Origin: Collinsella sp. WCA1-178-WT-3 (M1)
Lineage (GTDB): Bacteria; Actinomycetota; Coriobacteriia; Coriobacteriales; Coriobacteriaceae
Reading direction: 5' to 3'
DNA: 54,066 bases
NCBI RefSeq assembly: GCF_009696325.1
Contig: NZ_VUME01000013.1
Location: 1 to 54,066, forward strand
The notes below the pieces were generated by a model. The model saw only the letters and a list, made by a program, of their open reading frames with translations, was not told where the DNA came from and searched no databases. Shown here in pieces: positions 11,692 to 21,070 of the stretch. Every line of letters starts with the position of its first letter. The stretch's first letter is position 1. Made by a program: the position numbers and the translations under genes.

Positions 11692-11732
11692 AAAAAAGGA
11701 GGCCTCCGCATCGCCGCGAAGGCCTCCTTTTT
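11692..11732 (+). terminator. ferredoxin terminator
   Basis: AAAAAAGGAGGCCT and AGGCCTCCTTTTT form a perfect hairpin with T-tract 40 bp after the stop codon; the A-rich left side would also allow termination from the minus strand. Confidence 0.9.
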
Positions 11733-11765
11733 GTGCGGATAGCTAATTTGGCACCGTCGCAGGTT

Positions 11766-11887
11766 GAGCATAAGTCAGCGAAAACGCCCCCAAGCGAGCA
11801 AGGTGACGCGAAAGAGGAGGGAAGCGTACTTTTGTACGCGACCGACGATTGAACGTCAGATTGCCGCTTAGGGGCGTTTGCAGCGTC
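11766..11887 (-). repeat. long imperfect hairpin 3' of niaR (family G)
   Basis: AACGCCCCCAAGCG near 11794 pairs with CGCTTAGGGGCGTT near 11866. The region between contains an inner hairpin GCGTAC-TTTT-GTACGC near 11826. CGACGCTGC lies on the minus strand 3 nt after the niaR stop codon, a motif also found after hspR, hypD, pyrE and a lipoprotein gene. Probably a 3' UTR structure or short mobile repeat. Confidence 0.6.
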
Positions 11888-11889
11888 GG

Positions 11890-12435
11890 CTACGATAGAT
11901 CGTCTTCGTAGGGCATCAGGTCTGCCAGATAGCCCATCTCCTTGAGCATAGCCTCGATCTCGTCGAGGGTTTGCTCATCCTCTGCCGCGATGCGATGGAA
12001 GTGATAGCCGCTCGTCACCGTTAGTAGTGGAAAGCTTTTGCCGCTCTCGATATCGTGCAGGTAACGCTCAACATCGCGACGATTGCGGATGTCCAGGTCG
12101 GCCGTGATCTTACCGTACACGCGGTGATTGACGATCACGTTGAGCACGGCGCCTCCGGCGTCGACGATACTCGTGAGCTCATCGCCTGCCTGCTCCATGC
12201 TATGGCGAACCTTGACCAGGCGCGTGGGCACGGCGGGGCTGCTGGGGGCCTCCTGCAGCACGTAGCCGCGATTGGTCGCCACGATATCGTGCCCATCGGC
12301 GCGCAGCAGGGCGATGTCTTGCACGACAACCTGGCGGCTCACACCCACCTCGCGAGCAAGCGTACTGCCGGAGACGGGGTCTTTGGCTCGCTCGAGCACG
12401 CCCATGATGGCACGGCGACGCTCGCGGGCGTCCAT
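11890..12435 (-). CDS. niaR: NiaR, niacin-responsive repressor (181 aa)
   Basis: An N-terminal HTH_11 winged helix (residues 5-60, SGSTLAREVGVSRQVVVQDI) precedes a 3H domain (about 75-170) whose conserved histidines include VRHSM, VNHRVYG and GYHFHR. The 3H domain senses nicotinic acid and, with the ligand, represses NAD synthesis or uptake genes. The gene is last in nadA-nadB-nadC-niaR and its ATG overlaps the nadC stop by 1 nt, so it is probably autoregulated. The palindrome upstream of nadA is the likely target. Confidence 0.93.
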   Translation of the reverse strand: MDARERRRAIMGVLERAKDPVSGSTLAREVGVSRQVVVQDIALLRADGHDIVATNRGYVLQEAPSSPAVPTRLVKVRHSMEQAGDELTSIVDAGGAVLNVIVNHRVYGKITADLDIRNRRDVERYLHDIESGKSFPLLTVTSGYHFHRIAAEDEQTLDEIEAMLKEMGYLADLMPYEDDLS

Positions 12436-13295
12436 TATTTACCGTCCAGCAGACGCAGGTGCTTAAGCGAGAGGTCGAGAATCGGCGCAGAGTGCGTCAA
12501 CGCTCCCGAGCTAATAAAGTCAACGCCCAGGTCGGCAAGCGCACGGATATTGCTGGCATCCACGTTGCCCGAACACTCGGTCTTGGCGCGACCGGCAATA
12601 AACTCAATCGCGGCAGCCATGTCATCGTGGGTCATGTTGTCGAGCATGATGATGTCGGCGCCGGCCTCCACGGCCTCGCGTACCATGTCCAGGTTCTCGC
12701 ACTCGATCTCGACCGTCGCGGTAAACGATGCATGGGCGCGCGCCATCTCGATCGCACGCGTCACGCCGCCGGCGGCGTCGATGTGGTTGTCCTTGAGCAT
12801 GACGGCCGTCGACAGATTGTAGCGGTGGTTGCTGCCGCCGCCGATCTCGACCGCGGCCTTCTCGAAGGCGCGCATACCCGGCGTGGTCTTGCGCGTGTCG
12901 ACGAGCACGGTCTTGGTGCCCTCGAGCGCCGCAGCCATCTGGTGCGTATAGGTAGCGATACCGCTCATGCGCTGCAGGTAGTTGAGCGCCACGCGCTCGC
13001 CCGAAAGCAGCACGCGCGCATCGCCGCGTACCTGGCCCACATGGTCGCCGGCGTGCACCTCGTCGCCATCGGCAACATCAAACAGCACCGAGCTCTGCGA
13101 ATCCAGCAGCTCAAAGGTACGAGCGAACACATCCAGGCCCGCGATGATGCCATCGGCCTTGGCGATGAGCTCCACCGTGGCGGGACGCGCCGTGGGGCAC
13201 ACGCTTGCCGTGCTCACGTCCTCAAACGTAATGTCCTCGCGCAGAGCCTGCAGAATCAGATCATCGACGACGAGCTTCATGGTAATGGGGTTCAT
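12435..13295 (-). CDS. nadC: NadC, quinolinate phosphoribosyltransferase (286 aa)
   Basis: Converts quinolinate and PRPP to nicotinate mononucleotide, the third step of de novo NAD synthesis. Family motifs are present: SGERVALNYLQRMSGIAT, TRKTTPGMRAFEK, GGGSNHRYNLS, LKDNH, and the C-terminal DFISSGALTHSA. Length is typical. The ATG at 13295 has GGAGGAG 6 nt upstream and lies 3 bp after the nadB stop; the overlap with niaR indicates one operon. Confidence 0.97.
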   Translation of the reverse strand: MNPITMKLVVDDLILQALREDITFEDVSTASVCPTARPATVELIAKADGIIAGLDVFARTFELLDSQSSVLFDVADGDEVHAGDHVGQVRGDARVLLSGERVALNYLQRMSGIATYTHQMAAALEGTKTVLVDTRKTTPGMRAFEKAAVEIGGGSNHRYNLSTAVMLKDNHIDAAGGVTRAIEMARAHASFTATVEIECENLDMVREAVEAGADIIMLDNMTHDDMAAAIEFIAGRAKTECSGNVDASNIRALADLGVDFISSGALTHSAPILDLSLKHLRLLDGK

Positions 13296-13298
13296 GGT

Positions 13299-14675
13299 CT
13301 ACTCCTCCACGGCCTGCGTGCCGGCGGCACGGGCCAAATCATCGATTGCCAGGGTGTCGGCGCTCAGGGCGCGATGACGGCCGTCGAGCGCGGGCTCGCC
13401 CGCCTGCTCCACGGCGAGCGACTGGCCGGTACGCATGTGCCACGCGGCGCGACGACCCCAGACCAGCGCCTCGAGCAGGCTGTTTGATGCAAGGCGGTTC
13501 TTGCCGTGAACGCCGTTGCAGGCCGTCTCGCCGGCGGCGTAGAGCTCGGGCATCGAGGTGCGGCCGTCCTTGTCGACCCACACGCCGCCCATAAAGTAGT
13601 GCTGCGTGGGTGTGACGGGAATGGGCTCGTCCAAGATGTCGCGGCCGTCCTCCAGGCAGCGTGCGCGAATGTTGGCAAAGTGTCCGGTTACCACGTCGCG
13701 CTCAACGGGGGCAAAGCTCAGCCACTCGTGCTCGGTACCATCCTGCTTCATCTGCTCGCGAATAGCGGCAGCGACAACGTCGCGCGGCTGCAACTCGTCG
13801 GTAAAACGCTCGCCGGCGGCGTTGAGCAAAATCGCGCCCTCGCCGCGGCAGCTCTCGCTGATCAGGAAGGTGCGGCCCGGCTGCGGCGAGAACAGTCCCG
13901 TGGGGTGAATCTGCACGTAGTCCAGGTGCTCCATCTTAATGCCATGCTCCTGGGCGATGTAGCAGGCATCGCCCGTGAGCTGCGGATAGTTGGTCGAGTG
14001 GTCGTATACACCGCCGATGCCGCCTGTCGCCCACAGCGTGTGGCGGGCATGGATCTTAAACGGCTCGCCGGCATGCACGCCCTCGGCGGCATTTGCCAGC
14101 TCGTCGGCGGGGCGAACCGAGTTATCCTCGTCCACGGGAACGGCGACGACGCCGAGGCACGCCGTAGCGCCATCACGCTCGCCCGTCAGAATGTCGGTCA
14201 TGGCCACGTGCTCCAAAATCTGCACGTTATCCAGCTTGCGAACGGCCTGGAGGAGCTTGGTCGTGATCTCCTTGCCCGTAATGTCGGCATGGAAGGCAAT
14301 ACGCGGACGGCTGTGCGCACCCTCGCGGGTAAAGTCGAGGCTACCGTCGGCCTTGCGCTCAAAGTCCACGCCCATGGCCAGCAGGTCGTTGATGACCGAG
14401 CGGCTCGAGCGGATCATGATGTCGACGCTCTCGCGGCGGTTATCGTAGTGGCCGGCGTGCATGGTGTCCTCAAAGAAGGCGTCGTAGTCAGAGCCTTCGG
14501 GAAGCACGCAGATACCGCCCTGCGCGAGCATCGAATCGCACTCGTCGACAGCGCCCTTGGAGAGCATGATCACGCGCGTGCTCGTCGGCAGATTAAGGGC
14601 CGCGTACAGGCCCGCCACGCCGCAACCGGCAATGACGACGTCGCACTCCATGTCGGGGCATTGTTTGGTTTCCAC
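13299..14675 (-). CDS. nadB: NadB, L-aspartate oxidase (458 aa)
   Basis: FAD-dependent oxidation of aspartate to iminoaspartate, the substrate of NadA. The N-terminal dinucleotide fold (DVVIAGCGVAGLYAALN) and the succinate dehydrogenase/fumarate reductase-type motifs (MLAQGGI, HTLWATGGIGGVYDHSTN, FMGGVWVD, GETACNGVHGKNRLASNSLLEA) are present. A GTG start at 14675 is preferred because GAGAGG precedes it by 6 nt; an upstream ATG lacks a site. At 458 residues it is shorter than E. coli NadB (about 540), lacking most of the C-terminal helical domain. Confidence 0.95.
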   Translation of the reverse strand: METKQCPDMECDVVIAGCGVAGLYAALNLPTSTRVIMLSKGAVDECDSMLAQGGICVLPEGSDYDAFFEDTMHAGHYDNRRESVDIMIRSSRSVINDLLAMGVDFERKADGSLDFTREGAHSRPRIAFHADITGKEITTKLLQAVRKLDNVQILEHVAMTDILTGERDGATACLGVVAVPVDEDNSVRPADELANAAEGVHAGEPFKIHARHTLWATGGIGGVYDHSTNYPQLTGDACYIAQEHGIKMEHLDYVQIHPTGLFSPQPGRTFLISESCRGEGAILLNAAGERFTDELQPRDVVAAAIREQMKQDGTEHEWLSFAPVERDVVTGHFANIRARCLEDGRDILDEPIPVTPTQHYFMGGVWVDKDGRTSMPELYAAGETACNGVHGKNRLASNSLLEALVWGRRAAWHMRTGQSLAVEQAGEPALDGRHRALSADTLAIDDLARAAGTQAVEE

Positions 14676-14731
14676 AGGAATCCTCTCCCTTGTAATGTGG
14701 CATAAGGGATGGTCCCTCATGTCACATCGTT

Positions 14732-15757
14732 CTAGCGCGCCGCGTATTCGAGCATGCGGTCGAGCGTGAGCTTGGCCTGGTCGGCGGCCTCATCCGACAC
14801 GCCAATCTGCACCTCGCCCTCGCCCGTCTCCAGGCAGCGCACGAGCTTTTCGAGCGTGATGAGATCCATGTTGACGCAGGTGGGCTGTACCGCGGGGAAG
14901 TAGAACTTTTTGCCGGTGCCCTGGCAGCGGCGCTCGAGCTCGTAGAGCACGCCGCGGACCGTCACGATGATAAACTCGCTCGCGTCCGACTCCTCGGCAT
15001 ACTTGATGATGCCGGCAGTGGAGCCGATGTAGTCGGCCTCGGCCAGGACGTCGGCCTTGCACTCGGGGTGCGCCAGCACGAGCGCGTCGGGGTGCGCCTC
15101 CTGCGCGTCGACGATCTGCTCGACGGTGATGATGTGATGGCGCGGGCAGTAGCCGTTGTTGAGGATGACGTGCTTTTGGGGCACCTGCTCGGCCACAAAG
15201 CGGCCCAGGTTCTGGTCGGGAATGAACAAGATGTGCTGCTGCGGCAGCTCGGAGACGATCTTGACGGCGTTAGAGCTGGTAACGCACACGTCACTCCAGC
15301 TCTTGATCTCGACCGTCGAGTTGACGTAACACACCACGGCCAGGTCGTCGCCATATTCGGCGCGCGCCGCGTCGACCGTCTCGTGCTTGACCATGTGCGC
15401 CATGGGACAGTCCGCGCCCGGCTCGGGCAGCAGCACGGTCTTGGTGGGGTTGAGCAGCTTGGCGCTCTCGCCCATAAACTCCACGCCGCACAGCACGATA
15501 GTCTGCTGCGGCAGGCTCTTGGCAAGCTTTGCCAGGTAGAAGCTGTCGCCGACGAAATCGGCCACAGCCTGAACCTCGGGCGCCACATAATAGTGCGCCA
15601 GGATCACTGCGTCACGTTGGGTTTTTAGCTGATGAATGGCCTCGACGAGCTCTGCGGGCACCAGTGCCGCGCGCTCCGTTGCCGTCGTTGCCGATGCCAG
15701 GCCGGCCGCGATATCGCGTGCAAGCTCCGATGCATCCATGTTCGCGCTCTGTGCCAT
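14732..15757 (-). CDS. nadA: NadA, quinolinate synthase (341 aa)
   Basis: [4Fe-4S] enzyme condensing iminoaspartate with dihydroxyacetone phosphate to quinolinate. The three cluster cysteines are visible in LCGVEFMGESA, NGYCPRHH and QPTCVNM, with the HYY motif (ILAHYYVAPEVQ) near the N-terminus. The ATG at 15757 is chosen over a TTG one codon earlier because GAGGGG has better spacing to it. First gene of the NAD operon, 56 bp before nadB, with the promoter-operator at 15793-15842. Confidence 0.97.
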   Translation of the reverse strand: MAQSANMDASELARDIAAGLASATTATERAALVPAELVEAIHQLKTQRDAVILAHYYVAPEVQAVADFVGDSFYLAKLAKSLPQQTIVLCGVEFMGESAKLLNPTKTVLLPEPGADCPMAHMVKHETVDAARAEYGDDLAVVCYVNSTVEIKSWSDVCVTSSNAVKIVSELPQQHILFIPDQNLGRFVAEQVPQKHVILNNGYCPRHHIITVEQIVDAQEAHPDALVLAHPECKADVLAEADYIGSTAGIIKYAEESDASEFIIVTVRGVLYELERRCQGTGKKFYFPAVQPTCVNMDLITLEKLVRCLETGEGEVQIGVSDEAADQAKLTLDRMLEYAAR

Positions 15758-15792
15758 CAAGGCCCCTCTCTTTTGGCGAATCTTGGGGCTTT

Positions 15793-15821
15793 AGTATGAC
15801 ACCTGGCTTTACAGCTGACAA
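15793..15821 (-). promoter_or_regulatory. nadA promoter core
   Basis: On the minus strand TTGTCA (-35, complement of 15816-15821) and CATACT (-10, complement of 15793-15798) are separated by 17 bp. The spacer is formed almost wholly by one arm of the palindrome at 15799-15842. Confidence 0.75.
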
Positions 15822-15842
15822 GACAGCTGTAAAGCCAGGTGT
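15799..15842 (-). promoter_or_regulatory. probable NiaR operator (perfect 19-bp inverted repeat)
   Basis: ACACCTGGCTTTACAGCTG at 15799-15817 is perfectly complementary to 15824-15842, with a 6-bp centre. It overlaps the -35 element and spacer of the nadA promoter, so repressor binding would block RNA polymerase. The operon encodes NiaR, making NiaR the likely binder. Confidence 0.75.
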
Positions 15843-15866
15843 AAAGTTGGAATAAGGATTCAATCT

Positions 15867-15928
15867 TGGGGCGGGTCCATTTTCGAACTGGCAAGCTGAG
15901 GACAGTCGAAAATGGATCCGCCACACGG
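15867..15928. repeat. inverted repeat between nadA and the surface-protein terminator
   Basis: GCGGGTCCATTTTCGA and TCGAAAATGGATCCGC (one mismatch) flank about 25 bp. Function unknown. Confidence 0.5.
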
Positions 15929-15974
15929 TTCGAGCGGCCCGTTTTATCTTGGTCCGAGAGGCGGTGGGCATAAA

Positions 15975-16006
15975 AGCGGGTCCGGATCGCTCGATCCGGA
16001 CCCGCT
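15975..16006 (-). terminator. surface-protein terminator
   Basis: AGCGGGTCCGGATCG and CGATCCGGACCCGCT form a perfect stem followed by TTTTA on the minus strand, just after the surface-protein stop. Confidence 0.9.
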
Positions 16007-16022
16007 GGGAGCTGGTGCGCGG

Positions 16023-19000
16023 TTAAGCGCGGCGCTTCATGATGGTCCACGCCAGCAGCAGGACTGCCACACCGGCAGCGAGTACGGCGCCCGCGACGAC
16101 ATAAGTGCTGTCGCCGGACTCAGGCAACGCCTCCTTGCTAGCCCTCTTCTTAGGCTTGGAAGTCGTAGTCGTGGTCGTAGTAGTCGTAGTGGTCTGGCCA
16201 GGAGCGGGCTTGGCAGCCTCGGCAACGGTAAAGGTCGTCTCGGCCGTGCCCGTGGTCGAAACCACGCTCAGCCTGTGTTCGCCCACGCCGAGCGTATTCA
16301 GGAAGCTCGCCTTGAGCGTCACGATCGTAGAGCCCTCGGTGAGCACGTAGTTCTCGGCCGCGACCTCCTTATCGTCGACCAGTACCTTCTGGAAGAACGC
16401 GAGCGGTGCGCTCGAACGGAAGCTCAGGTCCTTGACGGCGTCAACCACCATCGTCTGGCCCTTGCCGTCGATGATCTCGGGTGCCAGAATCGCAATTTCC
16501 TCGGTTGCGCCCTGATCGCCGCAGACGGTGCACTCCTGGTGTTTCTTGCCCTTGGCCTCGGTAGTCGCCGGTTTGTCGACAACCCACCTAAAGGTATGCT
16601 CGGCCTTGTCGATGATGTCGTCGCAGCGGCAGATATGCCAGTGGTTCTTGGCGTCGTGTGCCCAGCCGGAGCCGTCGGGCTCGTGCTTAAGCACGCCCTC
16701 GACCGTCACATTCACGTCGCCCTCGACATCCTTGAGCTCATAGGTTCCCTTGGCGGAAAGCTTAACGGACGTGCCGTTGACCTTGACGGCGTAGTCCTTG
16801 CCCGCAAAGTACGCGCTGTCGATGCCCATGGTGAGTGTTGCAGTCCCGTGCCAATCGAGCTCGGTTGCCGTCGAGGTGAGCGCGTAGCCCACCTGATTGC
16901 TCGGCAGCGTCACGACCAGCTTGGGACCGGCCGCCACGGTAACCTCGGTAACAGAAGATGCATCGTAGTTGGCCTTGGCCTGGTAGCGCACCTCATACGT
17001 GCCGGCGGCAAGACCCGTAAGCTCGGTCACGCCCTCGCCCACCGCCTGATACTCGTCAGCACCCTTGGCACGCCACTCCATCGTCGCGTCGACGCCCGTG
17101 ATCTTGCCGTCACGCTTGCCGCTCACGGTCTCGGCCGTGGCCTGGACTTTCGGCGCACCCTGGGGCGCCTTCTTGATGGAGAACTCGCACGTCAGGCCTT
17201 CGGCGGGAAGCTTGTAGTTACCCGCGTCGTCGCCCGTCAGCTCGGTGATTTTCGCCGTGTAGGTGCCGGCCTTGACCTTGGCGCCGTCGACGTACGCGGA
17301 GATATCGTCACCTTCGATGACATTGTGGAGCTTCGCCTGGGGGCAGTGCTCCTCGCCGTCGTAGGTGAACCCAGTAGTGGTGTCCCACGTTACGGCAAGC
17401 TCGCGCTTACCGATCGTAAAGGTGCCGTCCTTGAACGTGATCTTGTAGTTGGAGTTGGCGCCCTCAGGCTGCGTCAGGTGCAGAGCATAGCCACCGTCGT
17501 GCACGCTGTCGTCATCATCGCGCTCAATCTCAATACCCTGAAGGCTCTCGCCCTCAACGAGTTCGCCGGATGTGATCGCCCACGTAAACACGGGGTCGGC
17601 CTCGCCGTAGGTCTTAGAAGCGGCCTGGGCGGTGACCGTAATCGCGCGCGGCTTGACCTCGAGCGTGACCTCGCCCTCGGCGGTCGCACCGTCAATCGTC
17701 ACCTGGTAAGCAACGGTCAGCGTGCCGACGTCCTTAATCTTGGGGGCCTCGGGGGACCAGTTCTTGCCGTCGGTGCTGTACTGGGCCGTCGCGCCCTCGG
17801 GCAGACTCGTCGCATCAACCGTGTGATACGCACCGTCGTACTCGTCGGAGTAGCCCTTGATGCCGAAGGCGGGAATCTCGACAGACTCGCACTCGTAGCC
17901 GCACGTCTTGCAGCGCTCGTGCTTGGAACCGGGCTTATCGGCCGTGGCGTCCTGGTCGACGACCCACTCAAAGTCGTGCTGGGCGCGGTCAACGTCCTCC
18001 TTGCCGCAGGTGCAGGTGTTCCAGTGCTCGGCGTCGTCGTGCTTCCAACCGCTACCGTCGGCCTTCTTGGGGCCGTCCTTGACCTCAACCGTCAGGGCCT
18101 CAGAGGCGTTATGGTTACGGTCGGCCTTAAGACGAACGCTGTATTTGCCAGCGGCGAGGCCCTTAACCGACGTCTCGCCTTCGGCAATCCACTGATAGTC
18201 GCCGGCGGCCTCGGCTTTCCACTCGTAGGTGTTATCAATCCCGTCGATGCTGCCATCCGCCAAGGCATGTCCGGTCGCGGCCGTCGTCTTAACGTCCTTG
18301 GGAGCAGCCTGTTCGGCGGGGGTGATTTTTATCTCGAGCTCGCCCTCCACCGGCACGTAGTCGGGTGCGGTAATACGATATTTAATCGTCTCGGCGCACA
18401 CGTTGCCGTAGACATCGCGCGTGACATCGGTATAGGAGGGGATTCGGTCTTCGTACAGCAAGCCACCATCGACGCTATATTCGATCTGCATGCCCTCGGG
18501 GGCGTTGTCGACCGTCACCGACGGCGAGTGAGCCTTGCCATCATAGGTGCCGTCAAAGCCCTTGGCCTGAACATTCTCGAACTGCGTGCCGTAGATGCTC
18601 CAGTAGAAAAACTTGCAGGAGTAAATTGACTCGTAGGATGAGAAGTTTCCCAGGCCCCAGAGCTGGCTCCGGTACGCACCTGGATCTTTCTCCGAAACCG
18701 ATTCGCCCCAAGCGAGGCGTTCGAAATCGACGCCCTCTTTAAGCTCAATCCATTCGTCGCCAAGCTTATACGTCACCTTAATGCGAGGCGTTATCTCCTC
18801 ACCCGTCCACTCATAAGACGGAACGTCGTTGAGCACGTCACCGTTACTGAACCTGACGTTATCCTTCAACTTGTCGTAGCCAATGATTTCGACCTTGCAA
18901 AGATCCTTGCGGCTGGAGTCCTTCTCCGCAAGCGAGGCGGGGTTAATCTTGAACACGCGCTCGAGCGTAACATCGCTCTGTCCCTCGATGGCAACCGTCG

Positions 19001-20828
19001 CCACCACGCGATAGGTACCCGCATCGCACGGCTGCGACCCTTCCATCTCGATGCCCACGGTGTCATTCTCATCCACGAAACGGTAAAAGCGTGCGCTCAC
19101 AATCTTTACCTTGCCCTGGGCTACAGCGTTGTCCTTTTGAGACGGCTTGGTCGTAGCAAGCACGGCGTCGCGCTGTTTGCCGTTGTAGGTAAAGCTCAGG
19201 TCGCCGCTCTTGGACGACATCAGCGAGATCGTCTCGCCGTCCCTGGAGTAGACACAGTGCGAGGCCTCATACTGTCCGTTGCACGTAGCCGCGATGCTGT
19301 ACCCATCCCTGTTGGCGGAATAGGCCCACTCGTGCTCGTGCTTGCGATGGATAACCTTGACCTTGCCATCGGTAACGTCGTATGCAAGGTCGGCATTAGC
19401 AAACTTGAGCCTGCTCGCAAGATCCTCCTGCGAAAGATCGCTCGTGACAAGGTCCACATACTCATAGTAGTAATACTGCTTATTGAACTCGGGATCGAAC
19501 TTGGTATCGTCGATAGACAGGACGGCTTCGCCCGTAAAAGACTTATCGACGTGAACCTTGCCGTAGCTACCGACATCGGACGCATCGACGCCCTTCGCCT
19601 TGGCCGTAGTGACCTTCGTGTTGCCAGCGAGCGTCACAGAACCAAGGGCGTAAACCGCGCAGCGCTTCTCGTCCTGACCTCTTATGTCGCGACCGTTGAA
19701 ATAATCAGAGGGGAACACGAACGAATCGTCGATAACCGTACCGTTTATGGTGCACGACGCATCCTTTGCCACCGCAATGGCACTCGTCATGTGCATCTGA
19801 TATTGAATACCCCACACCTTGAACATATAAGAGCAGGGTCCATTCCATGACGTGTTATTTGTTGAACGGATACTGCAGTTATTCAGGGCGACTATGGCAT
19901 TTTTGACGCCAATATTGCCCGCATGCACATGACCGCTCTCAACCTTCATCTCGTCGCATGCAATCATTCCCTGACTGTTGTTTTCGAACGTGCAGCCGTT
20001 CAACGTAACTTTTGGAGTCTTCGACCGCCCGACCACGCTCAAGGCGCCGACGCAGTCATCACTATTATTCTCAAACGTGCAGTTGACAAACGTTGCATCC
20101 ACCGCGACCTGGCTGCCTCTGATAGTTACAGGCGCCGGCGAGGCTTCGTAAATTTCATTACCCTGGTCAACCTTGAATGCGCTGTTCTTGCAGCATTTCC
20201 AACCGCTGACACTCACGTTCGTGAAGCTGGCCGTCTCCCCCGCACCCATGGTTCCATAGAGCGTGATTGCCCGATCGGTATCTTTGTTCTCGGTCCTTGA
20301 AACAAGCTTGAGGTTTTCCACGGAAAGGTTGAGGCTCTTGCCCGTATTCGGTTTATCGACACCTCCACGCGCTTCGTAATCATTGCTATCGCTCAAAAAC
20401 GTTTTTCCATCGCAGCGTACCTCGGTCGAGACACCCGAATCACCGATAAACTCGACATAACCGCCCTTGAGCACAAAGAGCGGGTGTTGCGAATATGTAA
20501 GGTCACGCTCGACGGTCAGCGGACCGCCCAGAGACGAGCTGTCGGTGAAATATAGGCGGGTCGGATTCTCCCTGGTGCCGCCCTCGACCTCATAGTGGTC
20601 GATATCAACCGTGCCGGCAAACCGATAGTCTTTGCCGCCGGAAAGTTGGATTACATCACTTTCGCCATACGAAAGCTCGCTTTTCAGGTGTTTCGGTTTG
20701 ATCGCGGCGGACGGATACGCCTCGGCTACCGTAGGCGTGGCGAGCGTCGTCACCGCGCCCCCAAGCGCCAGCGCTGCAGCCAGCACGCAAGTAGCAAGTC
20801 TGCGCATCCCCATCTTCTTCTCCCTCAT
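16023..20828 (-). CDS. large sortase-anchored surface protein (1,601 aa)
   Basis: A signal peptide (residues 1-38, cleavage near TVAEA) leads into a region of short Asn-rich turns such as CTFENNS (about 40-450) typical of a right-handed parallel beta-helix. Next are several MBG-like or YDG-type Ig repeats (for example KTYGEADPVFTW) and two copies of a roughly 62-residue cysteine module. These lie near 919-986 and 1379-1443, each with HW..C.C, then HDFEW or HTFRW, then C..CG. A poly-Thr spacer, LPESGD sorting signal, hydrophobic helix and KRRA tail end it. The cell wall is the likely location, as an adhesin or glycan-binding protein. GGGGAG precedes the ATG at 20828. It is divergent from a LytTR two-component pair. 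Confidence 0.88.
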   Translation of the reverse strand: MREKKMGMRRLATCVLAAALALGGAVTTLATPTVAEAYPSAAIKPKHLKSELSYGESDVIQLSGGKDYRFAGTVDIDHYEVEGGTRENPTRLYFTDSSSLGGPLTVERDLTYSQHPLFVLKGGYVEFIGDSGVSTEVRCDGKTFLSDSNDYEARGGVDKPNTGKSLNLSVENLKLVSRTENKDTDRAITLYGTMGAGETASFTNVSVSGWKCCKNSAFKVDQGNEIYEASPAPVTIRGSQVAVDATFVNCTFENNSDDCVGALSVVGRSKTPKVTLNGCTFENNSQGMIACDEMKVESGHVHAGNIGVKNAIVALNNCSIRSTNNTSWNGPCSYMFKVWGIQYQMHMTSAIAVAKDASCTINGTVIDDSFVFPSDYFNGRDIRGQDEKRCAVYALGSVTLAGNTKVTTAKAKGVDASDVGSYGKVHVDKSFTGEAVLSIDDTKFDPEFNKQYYYYEYVDLVTSDLSQEDLASRLKFANADLAYDVTDGKVKVIHRKHEHEWAYSANRDGYSIAATCNGQYEASHCVYSRDGETISLMSSKSGDLSFTYNGKQRDAVLATTKPSQKDNAVAQGKVKIVSARFYRFVDENDTVGIEMEGSQPCDAGTYRVVATVAIEGQSDVTLERVFKINPASLAEKDSSRKDLCKVEIIGYDKLKDNVRFSNGDVLNDVPSYEWTGEEITPRIKVTYKLGDEWIELKEGVDFERLAWGESVSEKDPGAYRSQLWGLGNFSSYESIYSCKFFYWSIYGTQFENVQAKGFDGTYDGKAHSPSVTVDNAPEGMQIEYSVDGGLLYEDRIPSYTDVTRDVYGNVCAETIKYRITAPDYVPVEGELEIKITPAEQAAPKDVKTTAATGHALADGSIDGIDNTYEWKAEAAGDYQWIAEGETSVKGLAAGKYSVRLKADRNHNASEALTVEVKDGPKKADGSGWKHDDAEHWNTCTCGKEDVDRAQHDFEWVVDQDATADKPGSKHERCKTCGYECESVEIPAFGIKGYSDEYDGAYHTVDATSLPEGATAQYSTDGKNWSPEAPKIKDVGTLTVAYQVTIDGATAEGEVTLEVKPRAITVTAQAASKTYGEADPVFTWAITSGELVEGESLQGIEIERDDDDSVHDGGYALHLTQPEGANSNYKITFKDGTFTIGKRELAVTWDTTTGFTYDGEEHCPQAKLHNVIEGDDISAYVDGAKVKAGTYTAKITELTGDDAGNYKLPAEGLTCEFSIKKAPQGAPKVQATAETVSGKRDGKITGVDATMEWRAKGADEYQAVGEGVTELTGLAAGTYEVRYQAKANYDASSVTEVTVAAGPKLVVTLPSNQVGYALTSTATELDWHGTATLTMGIDSAYFAGKDYAVKVNGTSVKLSAKGTYELKDVEGDVNVTVEGVLKHEPDGSGWAHDAKNHWHICRCDDIIDKAEHTFRWVVDKPATTEAKGKKHQECTVCGDQGATEEIAILAPEIIDGKGQTMVVDAVKDLSFRSSAPLAFFQKVLVDDKEVAAENYVLTEGSTIVTLKASFLNTLGVGEHRLSVVSTTGTAETTFTVAEAAKPAPGQTTTTTTTTTTTSKPKKRASKEALPESGDSTYVVAGAVLAAGVAVLLLAWTIMKRRA

Positions 20829-20919
20829 CACGGCTCCCCTTACCCCTATGCTTTCGCAATGTTCGTTATCGCTTGGCGCCGGCGGGCGGCCTGACTCCCC
20901 GTCCGACCGCCGGCATCGA

Positions 20920-20946
20920 TTGACATGTGTATCCATGGAGTATTGT
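20920..20946 (+). promoter_or_regulatory. weak promoter candidate for the LytTR regulator
   Basis: TTGACA and TATTGT are separated by only 15 bp in the 242-bp divergent gap. The short spacing would require an activator or means that the true promoter lies elsewhere. Confidence 0.3.
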
Positions 20947-21070
20947 GCGGCCGTCAAAACTGACGCCCTGCCACTTAGCGCGAGTTGCGCACCGTGGGGC
21001 GCAAACGGGGTGTTCCTCCGCGGGCGGCGCGCACCCAATGTGGCAAAATCGAACTACTAAGGGGGCCCGA

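Noticed and set aside
15912-18629. 905-codon plus-strand open frame opposite the surface protein
   Set aside because: Antisense shadow; no family motif, no ribosome site, and the minus-strand protein has signal peptide, repeats and sorting signal.
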